A stretch of DNA of 13,297 nucleotides. It comes from Rickettsiales bacterium (GTDB taxonomy: Bacteria; Pseudomonadota; Alphaproteobacteria; Methylaequorales; Methylaequoraceae). Below are positions 6,498 to 13,297 of the stretch, one piece after another. Under the pieces are notes generated by a model, which saw only the letters and a list, made by a program, of their open reading frames with translations, searched no databases and was not told the DNA's origin. The translations under genes were made by a program, and so were the position numbers. The DNA lies in assembly GCA_002715305.1 (NCBI GenBank), contig PAYV01000011.1:1-13297 (forward strand), written 5' to 3'. Every line of letters begins with the position of its first letter. The first letter of the stretch is position 1.

Positions 6498-8636
6498 TTA
6501 TTTCTTAGTATCAAATCTATCTGCATTCATAACCTTATTCCAAGCCACGATAAAGTCTTTAACAAACAATTCTTTTGAGTCATCGCAAGCATAAACTTCA
6601 GATATAGCTCTAAGTTGAGAATTAGAACCAAAAATTAAGTCAACTCTAGAAGCGGTTGTAATTTTTTTCCCTGATTTTCTTTCAAAGCCTTCGTAAATAT
6701 TATTTTTTCCAGGTTTCCACTCAATATCCATATTTAAAAGCTGTATGAAAAAATCATTAGAAAGTTCATCTGTATTTTTAGTTAAAATTCCGTGATTATT
6801 ATGACTTATTCCTAATGAACGCATACCACCAATTAAAACTGTCATCTCTGGAGCTGTCAAACCCATTAGTTGAGATTTATCAAGTAACATCTCTTCTGGA
6901 CTTGATGAATATTCCTGCTTTTGATAGTTTCTAAAACCATCGGCTAAAGGTTCAAGTACTGCAAATGATTCAACATCAGTATTTTCTTGAAGAGCATCTC
7001 CTCGTCCAGGAATAAATTTGATTTTTTCACCAGTTGATAACTCAATCCCTACATTACCTCCAAGTACAATAACATCTGCTAATGATGCACCACTACTTTT
7101 AGAAATATCCTTTAACTTTCCAATTACCCTTTTTAATTGATCAGGCTTATTAACTTCCCAATCTTTTTGTGGGGATAAACTTATTCTAGCTCCATTAGCT
7201 CCACCTCTTAAGTCTGTACATCTAAAGGTTGATGCACTTGCCCAAGCGGTTTCAACAAGTTCAGAAATTGTTAAACCGGAGTTTTTTATTTTATTTTTAA
7301 CATCATCGATATCGTAGTTAGAATTTCCTTCTGGAACAGGATCTTGCCAAATCAATTCTTCATTTGGGATTTCTGGTCCTAAATATCTTGTCTTAGGACC
7401 CATATCTCTGTGAAGTAATTTGAACCATGCTCTTGCAAATGCATCAGCAAATTGATCAGGGTTTTCTAAAAATCTTTTTGATACTTTATTATATTCTGGA
7501 TCTTCCTTCATTGCCATATCTGCAGTTGTCATAATTGTTGTAACTTTTTTCGAAGGATCAGAGGAGTCGGGAGCAAGGTCATCACTATCAGGGTTGATTG
7601 GGTGCCACTGAAATGCTCCAGCTGGACTTTTTACAAGTTCCCAATCATACTTAAATAAAAGTTCAAAATAGCTGTTATCCCATTTTGTTGGGTTAGTTGT
7701 CCAGGGTCCTTCGATGCCACTGGTTATTGAATCTTTTCCCTTTCCTGAACCGAAAGAATTTTTCCATCCAAAACCCATTTGTTCAATAGGTGCACCTTCA
7801 GGTTCTGCACCAACGTTTTCCTCTGGTGCAGCTCCGTGAGCCTTACCAAAAGTATGACCCCCAGCTGTGAGTGCTACTGTCTCTTCATCATTCATTGCCA
7901 TTCGCGAAAAGGTCTCTCTAATATCTTTAGCACTAGCAAGTGGATCTGGATTTCCGTCTGGTCCTTGTGGATTAACATAAATAAGACCCATTTGAACTGC
8001 TCCTAGGGGTGTCTCTAGGTCTCTTACACCAGTATATCTTTTATTATCCAACCACCCCTTTTCTTGACCCCAGTAAATATCCTCAGGAGGTGACCAAATA
8101 TCAGCTCTTCCTCCACTAAACCCGAATGTTTTTCCACCCATCGATTCAATTGCAACATTACCTGCTAATATAAAAAGATCAGCCCAACTAATTTTTTTTC
8201 CGTACTTTTTTTTCAATGGCCATAATAACCTTCTTGCTTTATCCAAATTACCATTATCAGGCCAACTATTAAGCGGAGCAAATCTTTGATCACCTGTGCC
8301 ACCACCACCGCGACCATCCCATGTTCTGTAAGTTCCAGCCGCATGCCATGTAAGTCTAATAAAAAATGGACCATAATGTCCGTAATCAGCTGGCCACCAA
8401 TCTTTTGAATCAGTCATTAAATCGTTTAAATCTTTTTTAAGAGCAAAATAATCTAACTTTTTAAATTCTTCTCTGTAATTAAAATCCAAATCCATAGGAT
8501 TGGATCTTTTATCATTTTGATGAAGGATATTTATATTAAGCTGATTAGGCCACCAGTCTCTGTTAGTAGTACTTGCACCTTTGTTCATCGTTGTTGAACC
8601 GTGCATTACAGGACATTTACTTATATCATCCATCAT
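6498..8636 (-). CDS. katG: Catalase-peroxidase KatG
   Basis: 712 residues, full length for the two-domain bifunctional haem enzyme that disproportionates hydrogen peroxide and oxidises small electron donors. The N-terminal, haem-binding domain shows the distal triad in FFIRLTWHAAGTYR (Arg94, Trp97, His98), the proximal His261 in AGGHTFGKAHG, and the three residues of the Met-Tyr-Trp cross-link needed for catalase activity: Trp97, Tyr220 (MGLIY) and Met246 (RMAMND). The mobile arginine is in TRYLGPE (about Arg417). The haemless C-terminal domain (about 430-712) retains family motifs such as ASTFRCTDLRGGANGARI and GGMRSLG. Tandem ATGs (8636-8634, 8633-8631) follow a strong GGAGG. It is a cytoplasmic enzyme with no signal peptide. 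It is transcribed away from irr across a 153-base gap with its own promoter, and no damage is seen. Confidence 0.98.
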   Translation of the reverse strand: MMDDISKCPVMHGSTTMNKGASTTNRDWWPNQLNINILHQNDKRSNPMDLDFNYREEFKKLDYFALKKDLNDLMTDSKDWWPADYGHYGPFFIRLTWHAAGTYRTWDGRGGGGTGDQRFAPLNSWPDNGNLDKARRLLWPLKKKYGKKISWADLFILAGNVAIESMGGKTFGFSGGRADIWSPPEDIYWGQEKGWLDNKRYTGVRDLETPLGAVQMGLIYVNPQGPDGNPDPLASAKDIRETFSRMAMNDEETVALTAGGHTFGKAHGAAPEENVGAEPEGAPIEQMGFGWKNSFGSGKGKDSITSGIEGPWTTNPTKWDNSYFELLFKYDWELVKSPAGAFQWHPINPDSDDLAPDSSDPSKKVTTIMTTADMAMKEDPEYNKVSKRFLENPDQFADAFARAWFKLLHRDMGPKTRYLGPEIPNEELIWQDPVPEGNSNYDIDDVKNKIKNSGLTISELVETAWASASTFRCTDLRGGANGARISLSPQKDWEVNKPDQLKRVIGKLKDISKSSGASLADVIVLGGNVGIELSTGEKIKFIPGRGDALQENTDVESFAVLEPLADGFRNYQKQEYSSSPEEMLLDKSQLMGLTAPEMTVLIGGMRSLGISHNNHGILTKNTDELSNDFFIQLLNMDIEWKPGKNNIYEGFERKSGKKITTASRVDLIFGSNSQLRAISEVYACDDSKELFVKDFIVAWNKVMNADRFDTKK

Positions 8637-8643
8637 TATTGTT

Positions 8644-8648
8644 CCTCC
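8644..8648 (-). promoter_or_regulatory. Ribosome binding site of katG
   Basis: GGAGG on the minus strand, 7 bases before the first of two adjacent ATG codons. It is the strongest Shine-Dalgarno in the window, consistent with high katG expression. It supports the start at 8636 or 8633, which differ by a single Met. Confidence 0.8.
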
Positions 8649-8690
8649 ATAAAAGTAAGTTAAATTTTAAATGAGATTCTAATATTTGAA

Positions 8691-8712
8691 TTTTGATTAT
8701 CAAATATTTGAT
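8691..8712. promoter_or_regulatory. Inverted-repeat operator candidate in the katG leader
   Basis: Two overlapping inverted repeats are visible. TTTTGAT-T-ATCAAAT (8691-8705) has 7-1-7 geometry with 6 of 7 arm positions paired. The perfect 14-base palindrome ATCAAATATTTGAT (8699-8712) shares its left half with the first. A further copy of AATATTTGA lies at 8681-8689, 22 bases (about two helix turns) from the copy at 8703-8711. 7-1-7 spacing is typical of Fur-family sites. The position between the predicted start of transcription and the ribosome binding site suits a repressor. Binding is not shown, and AT-rich DNA yields such repeats by chance. Confidence 0.45.
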
Positions 8713-8729
8713 GCAACCTCACCTTTATT

Positions 8730-8757
8730 AATCTAATAAAACCATCTAATTAGTCAA
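8730..8757 (-). promoter_or_regulatory. Probable sigma-70-type promoter of katG
   Basis: On the minus strand TTGACT (-35, 8757-8752) is followed after 16 bases by TAGATT (-10, 8735-8730). Transcription would begin near 8722, leaving a leader of about 85 bases before katG that contains the inverted repeats. The -35 differs from TTGACA at one base; the -10 is a weaker match. It is the best promoter-like pair in the only sizeable intergenic region of the window. Confidence 0.5.
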
Positions 8758-8764
8758 GAGTTAT

Positions 8765-8779
8765 TTAGAGCTGTTCTAA
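8765..8779. promoter_or_regulatory. Irr-box (iron control element)-like inverted repeat upstream of the katG -35
   Basis: TTAGAGC-T-GTTCTAA has 7-1-7 symmetry with 6 of 7 arm positions paired; on the plus strand the wider context is TTTAGAGCTGTTCTAAT. The Irr box as I recall it is built from TTTAGAA and TTCTAAA halves, and this site carries both outer halves with a divergent centre. It lies 11 bases past the irr stop and 7 bases upstream of the predicted katG -35, a position compatible with activation or occlusion. It could also be a weak hairpin at the end of the irr transcript. Confidence 0.4.
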
Positions 8780-8789
8780 TTAAATTTAG

Positions 8790-9194
8790 CTAATCAAGGT
8801 TTACAAAAACTTGAACTGATGAAATAGCTTTCCCTTTAGGTAGTTTGGGCACCTTAGATAAAACAATCTCAGAATCTTTGATATCTATTAACTTTTCACT
8901 TTTCTTGCAAAAAAAATGATGGTGCGGTTTTAAATTTGTATCAAAGTAAAACTTATCACCTGGTACCCTCAAAATTTTGAGTATCCCGTGTTCAGAAAAC
9001 AAATTGAGAGTGTTGTAGACAGTGGCCAAAGAAATATTTAAACCTTTCTTTTTTACCAATTTGTGAACGTCTTCAGCAGTATGATGACTGTTACCTTTTT
9101 GAAACAATATCGAAACTATTTTGACCCTTTGTGAGGTAACTTTTAGTGGGGAGGACTTTAAATTATCTAAAGCACTTTTTATAAATGTATTCAT
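8790..9194 (-). CDS. irr: Irr-type Fur-family iron/haem-responsive regulator
   Basis: 134 residues from ATG 9194. Fur superfamily: an N-terminal winged helix with TSQRVKIVSILFQKGNSHHTAEDVH (20-44) and SLATVYNTLNLFSEHGIL (55-72), then the dimer/metal domain. Irr-specific features are FDTNLKPHHHFF (84-95), with the HHH haem/metal motif (91-93), and KLIDIKDSEI (101-110). The CxxC structural-zinc pairs of ordinary Fur/PerR are absent; the only cysteine is Cys96. No N-terminal GCP-type haem regulatory motif is seen with this start. In alphaproteobacteria Irr represses or activates iron and haem genes when iron is low. Start choice: ATG 9194 follows GGAAG at 4 bases. ATG 9209 and TTG 9242 also fit, the latter overlapping the upstream gene by 26 bases. 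It sits last in the truB-rpsO-pnp run and directly precedes katG. Confidence 0.87.
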   Translation of the reverse strand: MNTFIKSALDNLKSSPLKVTSQRVKIVSILFQKGNSHHTAEDVHKLVKKKGLNISLATVYNTLNLFSEHGILKILRVPGDKFYFDTNLKPHHHFFCKKSEKLIDIKDSEIVLSKVPKLPKGKAISSVQVFVNLD

Positions 9195-9216
9195 TAAACT
9201 TCCAATCATTGGAAAA

Positions 9217-10617
9217 TTACAACCCCTTGAGAATCCTGTCAACTAATTCTTTAACTTTTGGAACATATCCATTACTATAAAAAGGATCTCTTGCAAATCT
9301 ATAAACGGAATGACCTGCAAACATTAGAGCGTTTTCTAGACCTGATAATCCATGGCTTATTTCCATCAAGGTTTTTTGAATGCAAAAAGATCTGGGGTCA
9401 GGTTTTTTACCGTTGTTTCCAGTTTCACCCTGAGACCAATTACTAAATAAGCATTGTGATAAACAACCCATACAATTTATCTGATCTTTTAAGATTTGCT
9501 TTGCTTTCTGAAGGGTCACCCAAATCAATGTGTTATCAGGTGTTTTTAACGGTTTGAGAAATCCTTTATTCATCCACTTTTCAATTCTTGATTTATCTTC
9601 TTTTTTTACAAATATTGGTTTCCCCCTGGGACCAATTTCAATTTTTTCCTCATACTCATTTGTTCTCATTTTTTCAAAAGGAGTTTGTCTTTCAGATCTT
9701 TGTTCTAGTTCTTTCAAAAAGTCATTTCTTACAGCTGAAGAATAAAAACCAGTGGGACTAAATTTATGCAATGAAACTTCACCCTTTTTTATAGTCAATA
9801 GTTTTTTTTTCCAATCATCTGGAATTGGGCTTTCTTTTGTCAATAATGGTCTTGTTCCAAACTGAAAAGCTATTTTACCAATCTCTGGGTTATCAATCCA
9901 GTCTGACCACTCATCTAGATTCCATACCCCGCCAGCCATAATTATTGGAACTTCCTGAAGATCAAATTGATTCATCAAAGATCTCAACTCTTTAACTCTT
10001 GGGTAAGGGGGTTCAGGTGATAAAGGATTTTCATTATTTGAAAGACCATTGTGTCCTCCAGCCAACCATGGGTCCTCATAAACTACACCTCCTAAAAATT
10101 CAGAGGTTTTTCTGTAAGATCTCTTCCACAAGGCGTTAAATGCCCTCGCTGATGAGACAATTGGATAGTAGTAAACTCCAAATCTAGCAGAAATTTCTGA
10201 GAGTTTATATGGCATTCCAGCACCACAAGTAACACCATCAATAATATCTGATGCTCTTTCTAATGTTTCCGTTAAAATTGTTTCAGCGGCTGCCATTTCC
10301 CATAAAATATTCATGTGAAGTACTGCATCTTTTCCAGCTATATCTCTTGCTTGTTGTGCTTGAGTAACTGCACCTTTAATTGCAAAATTGATAAGTTCAT
10401 GATGTCTTTCAGAGCGAGTTTTTCCATAATATTTTTGTTCAACCAAATTACCTTGGTCATCAAATGAATCTGCATTAACTCCAGAGAATGTCCCTACTCC
10501 ACCTGATTTAGCCCATGCACCAGAACTTAATCCATTGCTGATGGAAATCCCTTTTCCTCCTTCAATTAAAGGAAGAGAATCCTTTCCAGAAATCATTATT
10601 GAATTTATGGTTTTCAT
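9217..10617 (-). CDS. Nitronate monooxygenase-family FMN enzyme with a C-terminal four-cysteine extension
   Basis: 466 residues, longer than typical nitronate monooxygenases or FabK (about 310-380). The TIM-barrel part shows an N-terminal glycine-rich turn (GGVGTFSGVNADS, 39-51), VTCGAGMP (129-135), AGGHNG (187-192, with the family's conserved His), IIMAGGVW (225-232) and FQFGTRPLLT (251-260), the last two being FMN-phosphate-binding elements. The C-terminal ~200 residues are not part of the minimal fold and carry Cys382-x2-Cys385-x3-Cys389 plus Cys412, a possible metal or Fe-S site. The family oxidises nitronates or, as FabK, reduces enoyl-ACP; the substrate cannot be told here. ATG 10617 is 12 bases after the pnp stop, and the stop overlaps or adjoins irr, so cotranscription is likely. 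ATG 10596 is an alternative start. Confidence 0.82.
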   Translation of the reverse strand: MKTINSIMISGKDSLPLIEGGKGISISNGLSSGAWAKSGGVGTFSGVNADSFDDQGNLVEQKYYGKTRSERHHELINFAIKGAVTQAQQARDIAGKDAVLHMNILWEMAAAETILTETLERASDIIDGVTCGAGMPYKLSEISARFGVYYYPIVSSARAFNALWKRSYRKTSEFLGGVVYEDPWLAGGHNGLSNNENPLSPEPPYPRVKELRSLMNQFDLQEVPIIMAGGVWNLDEWSDWIDNPEIGKIAFQFGTRPLLTKESPIPDDWKKKLLTIKKGEVSLHKFSPTGFYSSAVRNDFLKELEQRSERQTPFEKMRTNEYEEKIEIGPRGKPIFVKKEDKSRIEKWMNKGFLKPLKTPDNTLIWVTLQKAKQILKDQINCMGCLSQCLFSNWSQGETGNNGKKPDPRSFCIQKTLMEISHGLSGLENALMFAGHSVYRFARDPFYSNGYVPKVKELVDRILKGL

Positions 10618-10629
10618 TTTCTAATACAC

Positions 10630-12699
10630 CTAAACGTCTTTAATACTAAGTTTAACCTTTCCTCTATCATCAACACCTATAACTTTAACCTTAACCATAT
10701 CTCCTTCATTTACAACATCTGTTGTTTTTTCTACTCTTTCATCTTTTAACTGACTTATATGAACTAAACCATCGCGATTTCCTAAAAAATTTACAAATGC
10801 TCCAAAGTCCATAGTTTTTACAACCTTTCCTTCATATATTTTACCTACTTCAGGCTCAGCTACAATATCATTAATCATTTTAAGAGCTGCATCCCCTTCA
10901 GAAGCTTTTAAAGAGGATATTAAAACTTGTCCATTATCATCTATTTCGACTTTAGCACCAGATGTGTCACAAATTTCACGAATTATTTTACCGCCACTTC
11001 CAATTACTTCTCTAATTTTAGATTTGTCAATCTGGATTTTCTGAATTTTTGGAGCATTTTCTTTTGGTTTTGATCTAGGTTTATCAATAACACTATCCAT
11101 TTTTTTTAATATTACCTTTCTTGCATCTAATGCTTGATCAAGAGCGACTTTCATTATTTCCTCTGTTATACCTGTAACTTTGATATCCATTTGGAGTGCA
11201 GTCACTCCATCATTGGTTCCTGCTACTTTAAAATCCATATCACCTAAATGATCTTCATCTCCAAGAATATCAGTTAAAACTGCGAAGTCCTTTTCATCCT
11301 TAATTAAACCCATCGCAACTCCAGCAACTGATTTCTTCAAAGGCACTCCCGCATCCATTAAGCATAATGATGTACCACATACAGTTGCCATTGATGATGA
11401 TCCGTTGGATTCAGTTATTTCTGAGACAACTCTAACTGTATATGGAAATTCTTCGATTTGACTTAACAATGGGTTGATTGCTCTCCATGCTAATTTTCCA
11501 TGTCCTATTTCTCTTCTTCCAGTTGCGCCAATTCTTCCCACCTCATTTACAGAGAATGGCGGAAAATTATAATGAAGCATAAATTTTTCTTTAACATCAC
11601 CGTCAAGTGTATCTTTCGTTTGCTCATCATTTGAAGTTCCTAATGTACATGTTACCAATGCTTGAGTTTCTCCTCTGGTAAATAAAGAAGTTCCGTGAAC
11701 ATTTTCTAACAAATCTATTTTAACATCAAGATTTCTTACTGTTGTTAAATCTCTACCATCTATTCTTTTTTTTGTTTTTAATATTGAAGTTCTAACAATT
11801 TTCTTTTCTTCTTCTTTTACATAAGAATTTATTAGTCCAGAGTCAGAATCTTCTTGTGTAAAAGTTTCAACGATTTTCTTTCTAGCTTCGTTTAAACTTT
11901 CATTTCTTTTCTTTTTTTCCACTATTTTATATAGCGGTGTCAATTCTTTAGCAGAAACATCTTGAAGTTTTGAAAGGAAGTCTGGGGGCTCAGGACTATC
12001 AATTGTCCATGAATCTTTAGCTGATAATTCAGCAAGCTCAATAATTTTTTCAATAACAGGTTGAAATTCTTTAAATCCAAATTGAACGGCACCTAACATA
12101 ATTTTCTCAGGCAATTCACTAGCTTCAGATTCAACCATTAAAACACCGTCTCGAGTTCCAGCTACAACCAAATCAAGTTCACTATTTTCTTGTTCTTTAA
12201 CAGTTGGGTTTAAAATATATTCTCCTCCCGAATACCCAACTCTGGCACAAGCTAAGGGACCTAAAAAAGGTAATCCAGCAATAGTTACAGCGGCAGAAGA
12301 ACCAATCATAGCGCATATAGCAGGATCATTTTCACCATCATAATTTATTACTGTGCAAACTACTTGTGTTTCATTCTTAAAATTTTTGTGAAATAAAGGT
12401 CTCAAAGGTCTATCTATTAGTCTTGAGTTTAAAATTTCAATTTCTGAAGGTCTTCCTTCTCTTTTAAAATATCCACCTGGGATTTTACCCGCTGCATATG
12501 CTTTTTCAATATAATGAACAGATAATGGGAAAAAATCCAAATTGGGGTCAGCGTTTTTTGAAGCTGTTACAGTACATAAAACAGTAGTACCTCCAAGGGT
12601 CGCTAACACTGCTCCATCGGCCTGTCTAGCCATTAATCCTGTTTCTAATTTAAGATTTAGACCTTTCCAGTCCAATTCAACATTTACAATTTCAAACAT
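10630..12699 (-). CDS. pnp: Polyribonucleotide nucleotidyltransferase (PNPase)
   Basis: 689 residues, a 3'-to-5' phosphorolytic exoribonuclease of mRNA decay. Domain order: first RNase PH-like core (about 1-225, with GGYFKREGRPSE and SRLIDRPLRPLF at 75-103), a helical linker, second catalytic RNase PH core (about 310-540, with FSVNEVGRIGATGRREIGHG at 382-401 and ILGDEDHLGDMDF at 478-490, whose Asp481 and Asp487 match the metal-binding pair), KH (about 553-612, with the loop IGSGGK) and S1 (about 617-687, GAFVNFLGNRDGLVHIS). It ends right after S1, without the short C-terminal tail seen in E. coli (711 residues). The start follows GGAG by 5 bases. It lies 16 bases after rpsO, too little room for the long hairpin that RNase III cuts in E. 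coli. Confidence 0.98.
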   Translation of the reverse strand: MFEIVNVELDWKGLNLKLETGLMARQADGAVLATLGGTTVLCTVTASKNADPNLDFFPLSVHYIEKAYAAGKIPGGYFKREGRPSEIEILNSRLIDRPLRPLFHKNFKNETQVVCTVINYDGENDPAICAMIGSSAAVTIAGLPFLGPLACARVGYSGGEYILNPTVKEQENSELDLVVAGTRDGVLMVESEASELPEKIMLGAVQFGFKEFQPVIEKIIELAELSAKDSWTIDSPEPPDFLSKLQDVSAKELTPLYKIVEKKKRNESLNEARKKIVETFTQEDSDSGLINSYVKEEEKKIVRTSILKTKKRIDGRDLTTVRNLDVKIDLLENVHGTSLFTRGETQALVTCTLGTSNDEQTKDTLDGDVKEKFMLHYNFPPFSVNEVGRIGATGRREIGHGKLAWRAINPLLSQIEEFPYTVRVVSEITESNGSSSMATVCGTSLCLMDAGVPLKKSVAGVAMGLIKDEKDFAVLTDILGDEDHLGDMDFKVAGTNDGVTALQMDIKVTGITEEIMKVALDQALDARKVILKKMDSVIDKPRSKPKENAPKIQKIQIDKSKIREVIGSGGKIIREICDTSGAKVEIDDNGQVLISSLKASEGDAALKMINDIVAEPEVGKIYEGKVVKTMDFGAFVNFLGNRDGLVHISQLKDERVEKTTDVVNEGDMVKVKVIGVDDRGKVKLSIKDV

Positions 12700-12715
12700 T
12701 ATGTCTCCCTGATTT

Positions 12716-12976
12716 CTAGCGCCTTAGGCCAAGAGACTTGACTATGGAATCATATCTACTAACACTTTTCTTTTTTAGATAAATAAGTAATTTTTTCCTT
12801 TTACCAACAAGCTTCATTAGTCCACGGCGTGTGTTATGATCTTTTTTATTAATCTTTAAATGATCGGTTAAATTCTTTATTCTATTTGTAAAAACTGAAA
12901 TCTGGTACTCGCTTGACCCAACATTTGTAATTGAAGACTTTGCTTCTACCTCTTTTTTTTCAATTTCTTTTGACAT
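12716..12976 (-). CDS. rpsO: 30S ribosomal protein S15
   Basis: 86 residues, close to the usual 88-89. S15 binds the central domain of 16S rRNA early in 30S assembly. Diagnostic stretches: NVGSSEYQISVFTNRIKNLTDHL (18-40), KKDHNTRRGLMKLVGKRKKLL (44-64), YLKKKSVSRYDSIVKSLGLRR (66-86). The N-terminus (MSKEIEKKEVEAKSS) is lysine- and glutamate-rich, with little similarity to other S15 starts. It lies between truB (24 bases upstream) and pnp (16 bases downstream), the classical truB-rpsO-pnp order. The purine-rich AAGGA is immediately next to the ATG, too close to be an ideal Shine-Dalgarno. Confidence 0.97.
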   Translation of the reverse strand: MSKEIEKKEVEAKSSITNVGSSEYQISVFTNRIKNLTDHLKINKKDHNTRRGLMKLVGKRKKLLIYLKKKSVSRYDSIVKSLGLRR

Positions 12977-13000
12977 TCCTTAATTCTATCCTTTCAAGTC

Positions 13001-13297
13001 TTAAAGTGCCCTAAGTATTTTCTTTGGATAAAAGTTTTTCTCCAAAAGATAACCAAAAGCAACAATTTTGTTAGCAAATTTCGCAAATGCTAATTCGTTC
13101 TGTATTTCAAAAAATTTATCAGTTTTAACAGAACAACCATTTAAAATCAAATTAAGCTGACTTTTTTTTAAATTAATTTCCTTTACTCCGCAAAAAAAAC
13201 TATTTACTGGTTCTACAGTATAAATAAGTTTTTCACTATGCATCAAACTCAATAAATAATCTAGTGAAATAAGTTTTTTCTTAAAATTAGAAAATTT
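13001..13297 (-). CDS. truB: tRNA pseudouridine(55) synthase TruB, 3' part only
   Basis: The frame is open through the window edge, giving the last 98 residues of the protein; a start at TTG 13252 would be an artefact of truncation. Recognisable TruB C-terminal features: NFKKKLISLDYLLSL (the F---AISLDxL segment after the catalytic domain), then VEPVNSFFCGVKEINLKKSQLNLILNG, and the terminal KIVAFGYLLEKNFYPKKILRAL, matching the VAxGxxxxGxLKPKRVL-type PUA-like tail. TruB makes pseudouridine 55 in the T-loop of tRNAs. The catalytic Asp lies outside the window. Assignment rests on these weak C-terminal similarities and on the strong truB-rpsO-pnp gene order. Confidence 0.85.
   Translation of the reverse strand, partial: KFSNFKKKLISLDYLLSLMHSEKLIYTVEPVNSFFCGVKEINLKKSQLNLILNGCSVKTDKFFEIQNELAFAKFANKIVAFGYLLEKNFYPKKILRAL

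Noticed and set aside
7779..8006. Plus-strand 75-codon frame inside katG
   Set aside because: It is antisense to a highly conserved part of katG with no independent support.
9195..9242. irr start at TTG 9242
   Set aside because: It is a weak start codon that overlaps the upstream gene; the extra 16 residues do not match Irr N-termini and ATG 9194 has a good ribosome binding site.
13001..13252. A standalone 83-residue small protein starting at TTG 13252
   Set aside because: The frame stays open to the window edge, and the upstream residues continue TruB-like sequence, so this is the end of truB.
1..13297. Defence island, prophage, transposon, CRISPR or toxin-antitoxin system
   Set aside because: No repeats arrays, integrase/transposase motifs, or defence-type domains were found; every sizeable frame is assigned to a conserved chromosomal family.

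Overview
The window is a gene-dense, strongly A+T-rich piece of a bacterial chromosome (by eye; many A/T homopolymers, AT-ending codons). It most resembles a streamlined alphaproteobacterium. Three points suggest this: a divergent mutM / ubiE-coaBC-dut arrangement, an Irr-type Fur-family regulator with an HHH motif, and a D-2-hydroxyacid dehydrogenase gene head-to-head with an SH3-domain gene. A marine AT-rich lineage is plausible, but the sequence alone does not fix the genus. I see no mobile element, prophage, CRISPR array, tRNA or rRNA, and no gene-free stretch longer than about 155 bases.

Layout. (1) 1-505, minus: 5' part of mutM (DNA repair), cut by the window edge. (2) 504-5010, plus: a compact run ubiE, coaBC, dut, an Rrf2-type regulator, cysK and a MoeB/ThiF-type E1-like enzyme, joined by overlaps or gaps of 2-4 bases and probably one operon. 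It spans quinone methylation, CoA synthesis, dUTP removal, cysteine synthesis and sulfur-carrier activation. (3) 5013-6002, minus: a 2-hydroxyacid dehydrogenase, whose 5' end overlaps a divergent, probably exported SH3-domain protein (5980-6462, plus). (4) 6498-8636, minus: katG, a full-length catalase-peroxidase with its own leader and promoter. (5) 8790-13297, minus: truB (3' part), rpsO, pnp, a long nitronate-monooxygenase-like flavoenzyme with a four-cysteine tail, and irr, closely packed and probably cotranscribed, followed directly by katG.

How it fits together. The housekeeping genes are ordinary. The most interesting part is the irr-katG junction (8637-8789). It holds a plausible sigma-70 promoter, an Irr-box-like 7-1-7 inverted repeat just upstream of the -35, and a second 7-1-7-like repeat between the start site and the ribosome binding site. 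This suggests iron/heme- or peroxide-responsive control of katG by the neighbouring irr product. Second is the dut-rrf2-cysK-moeB segment, where a regulator lacking the IscR iron-sulfur cysteines overlaps cysK, an arrangement reminiscent of CymR/CysK. Third are two divergent gene pairs whose 5' ends overlap, one sharing the start-codon bases CATG. I do not see a clearly new defence or mobile system here.
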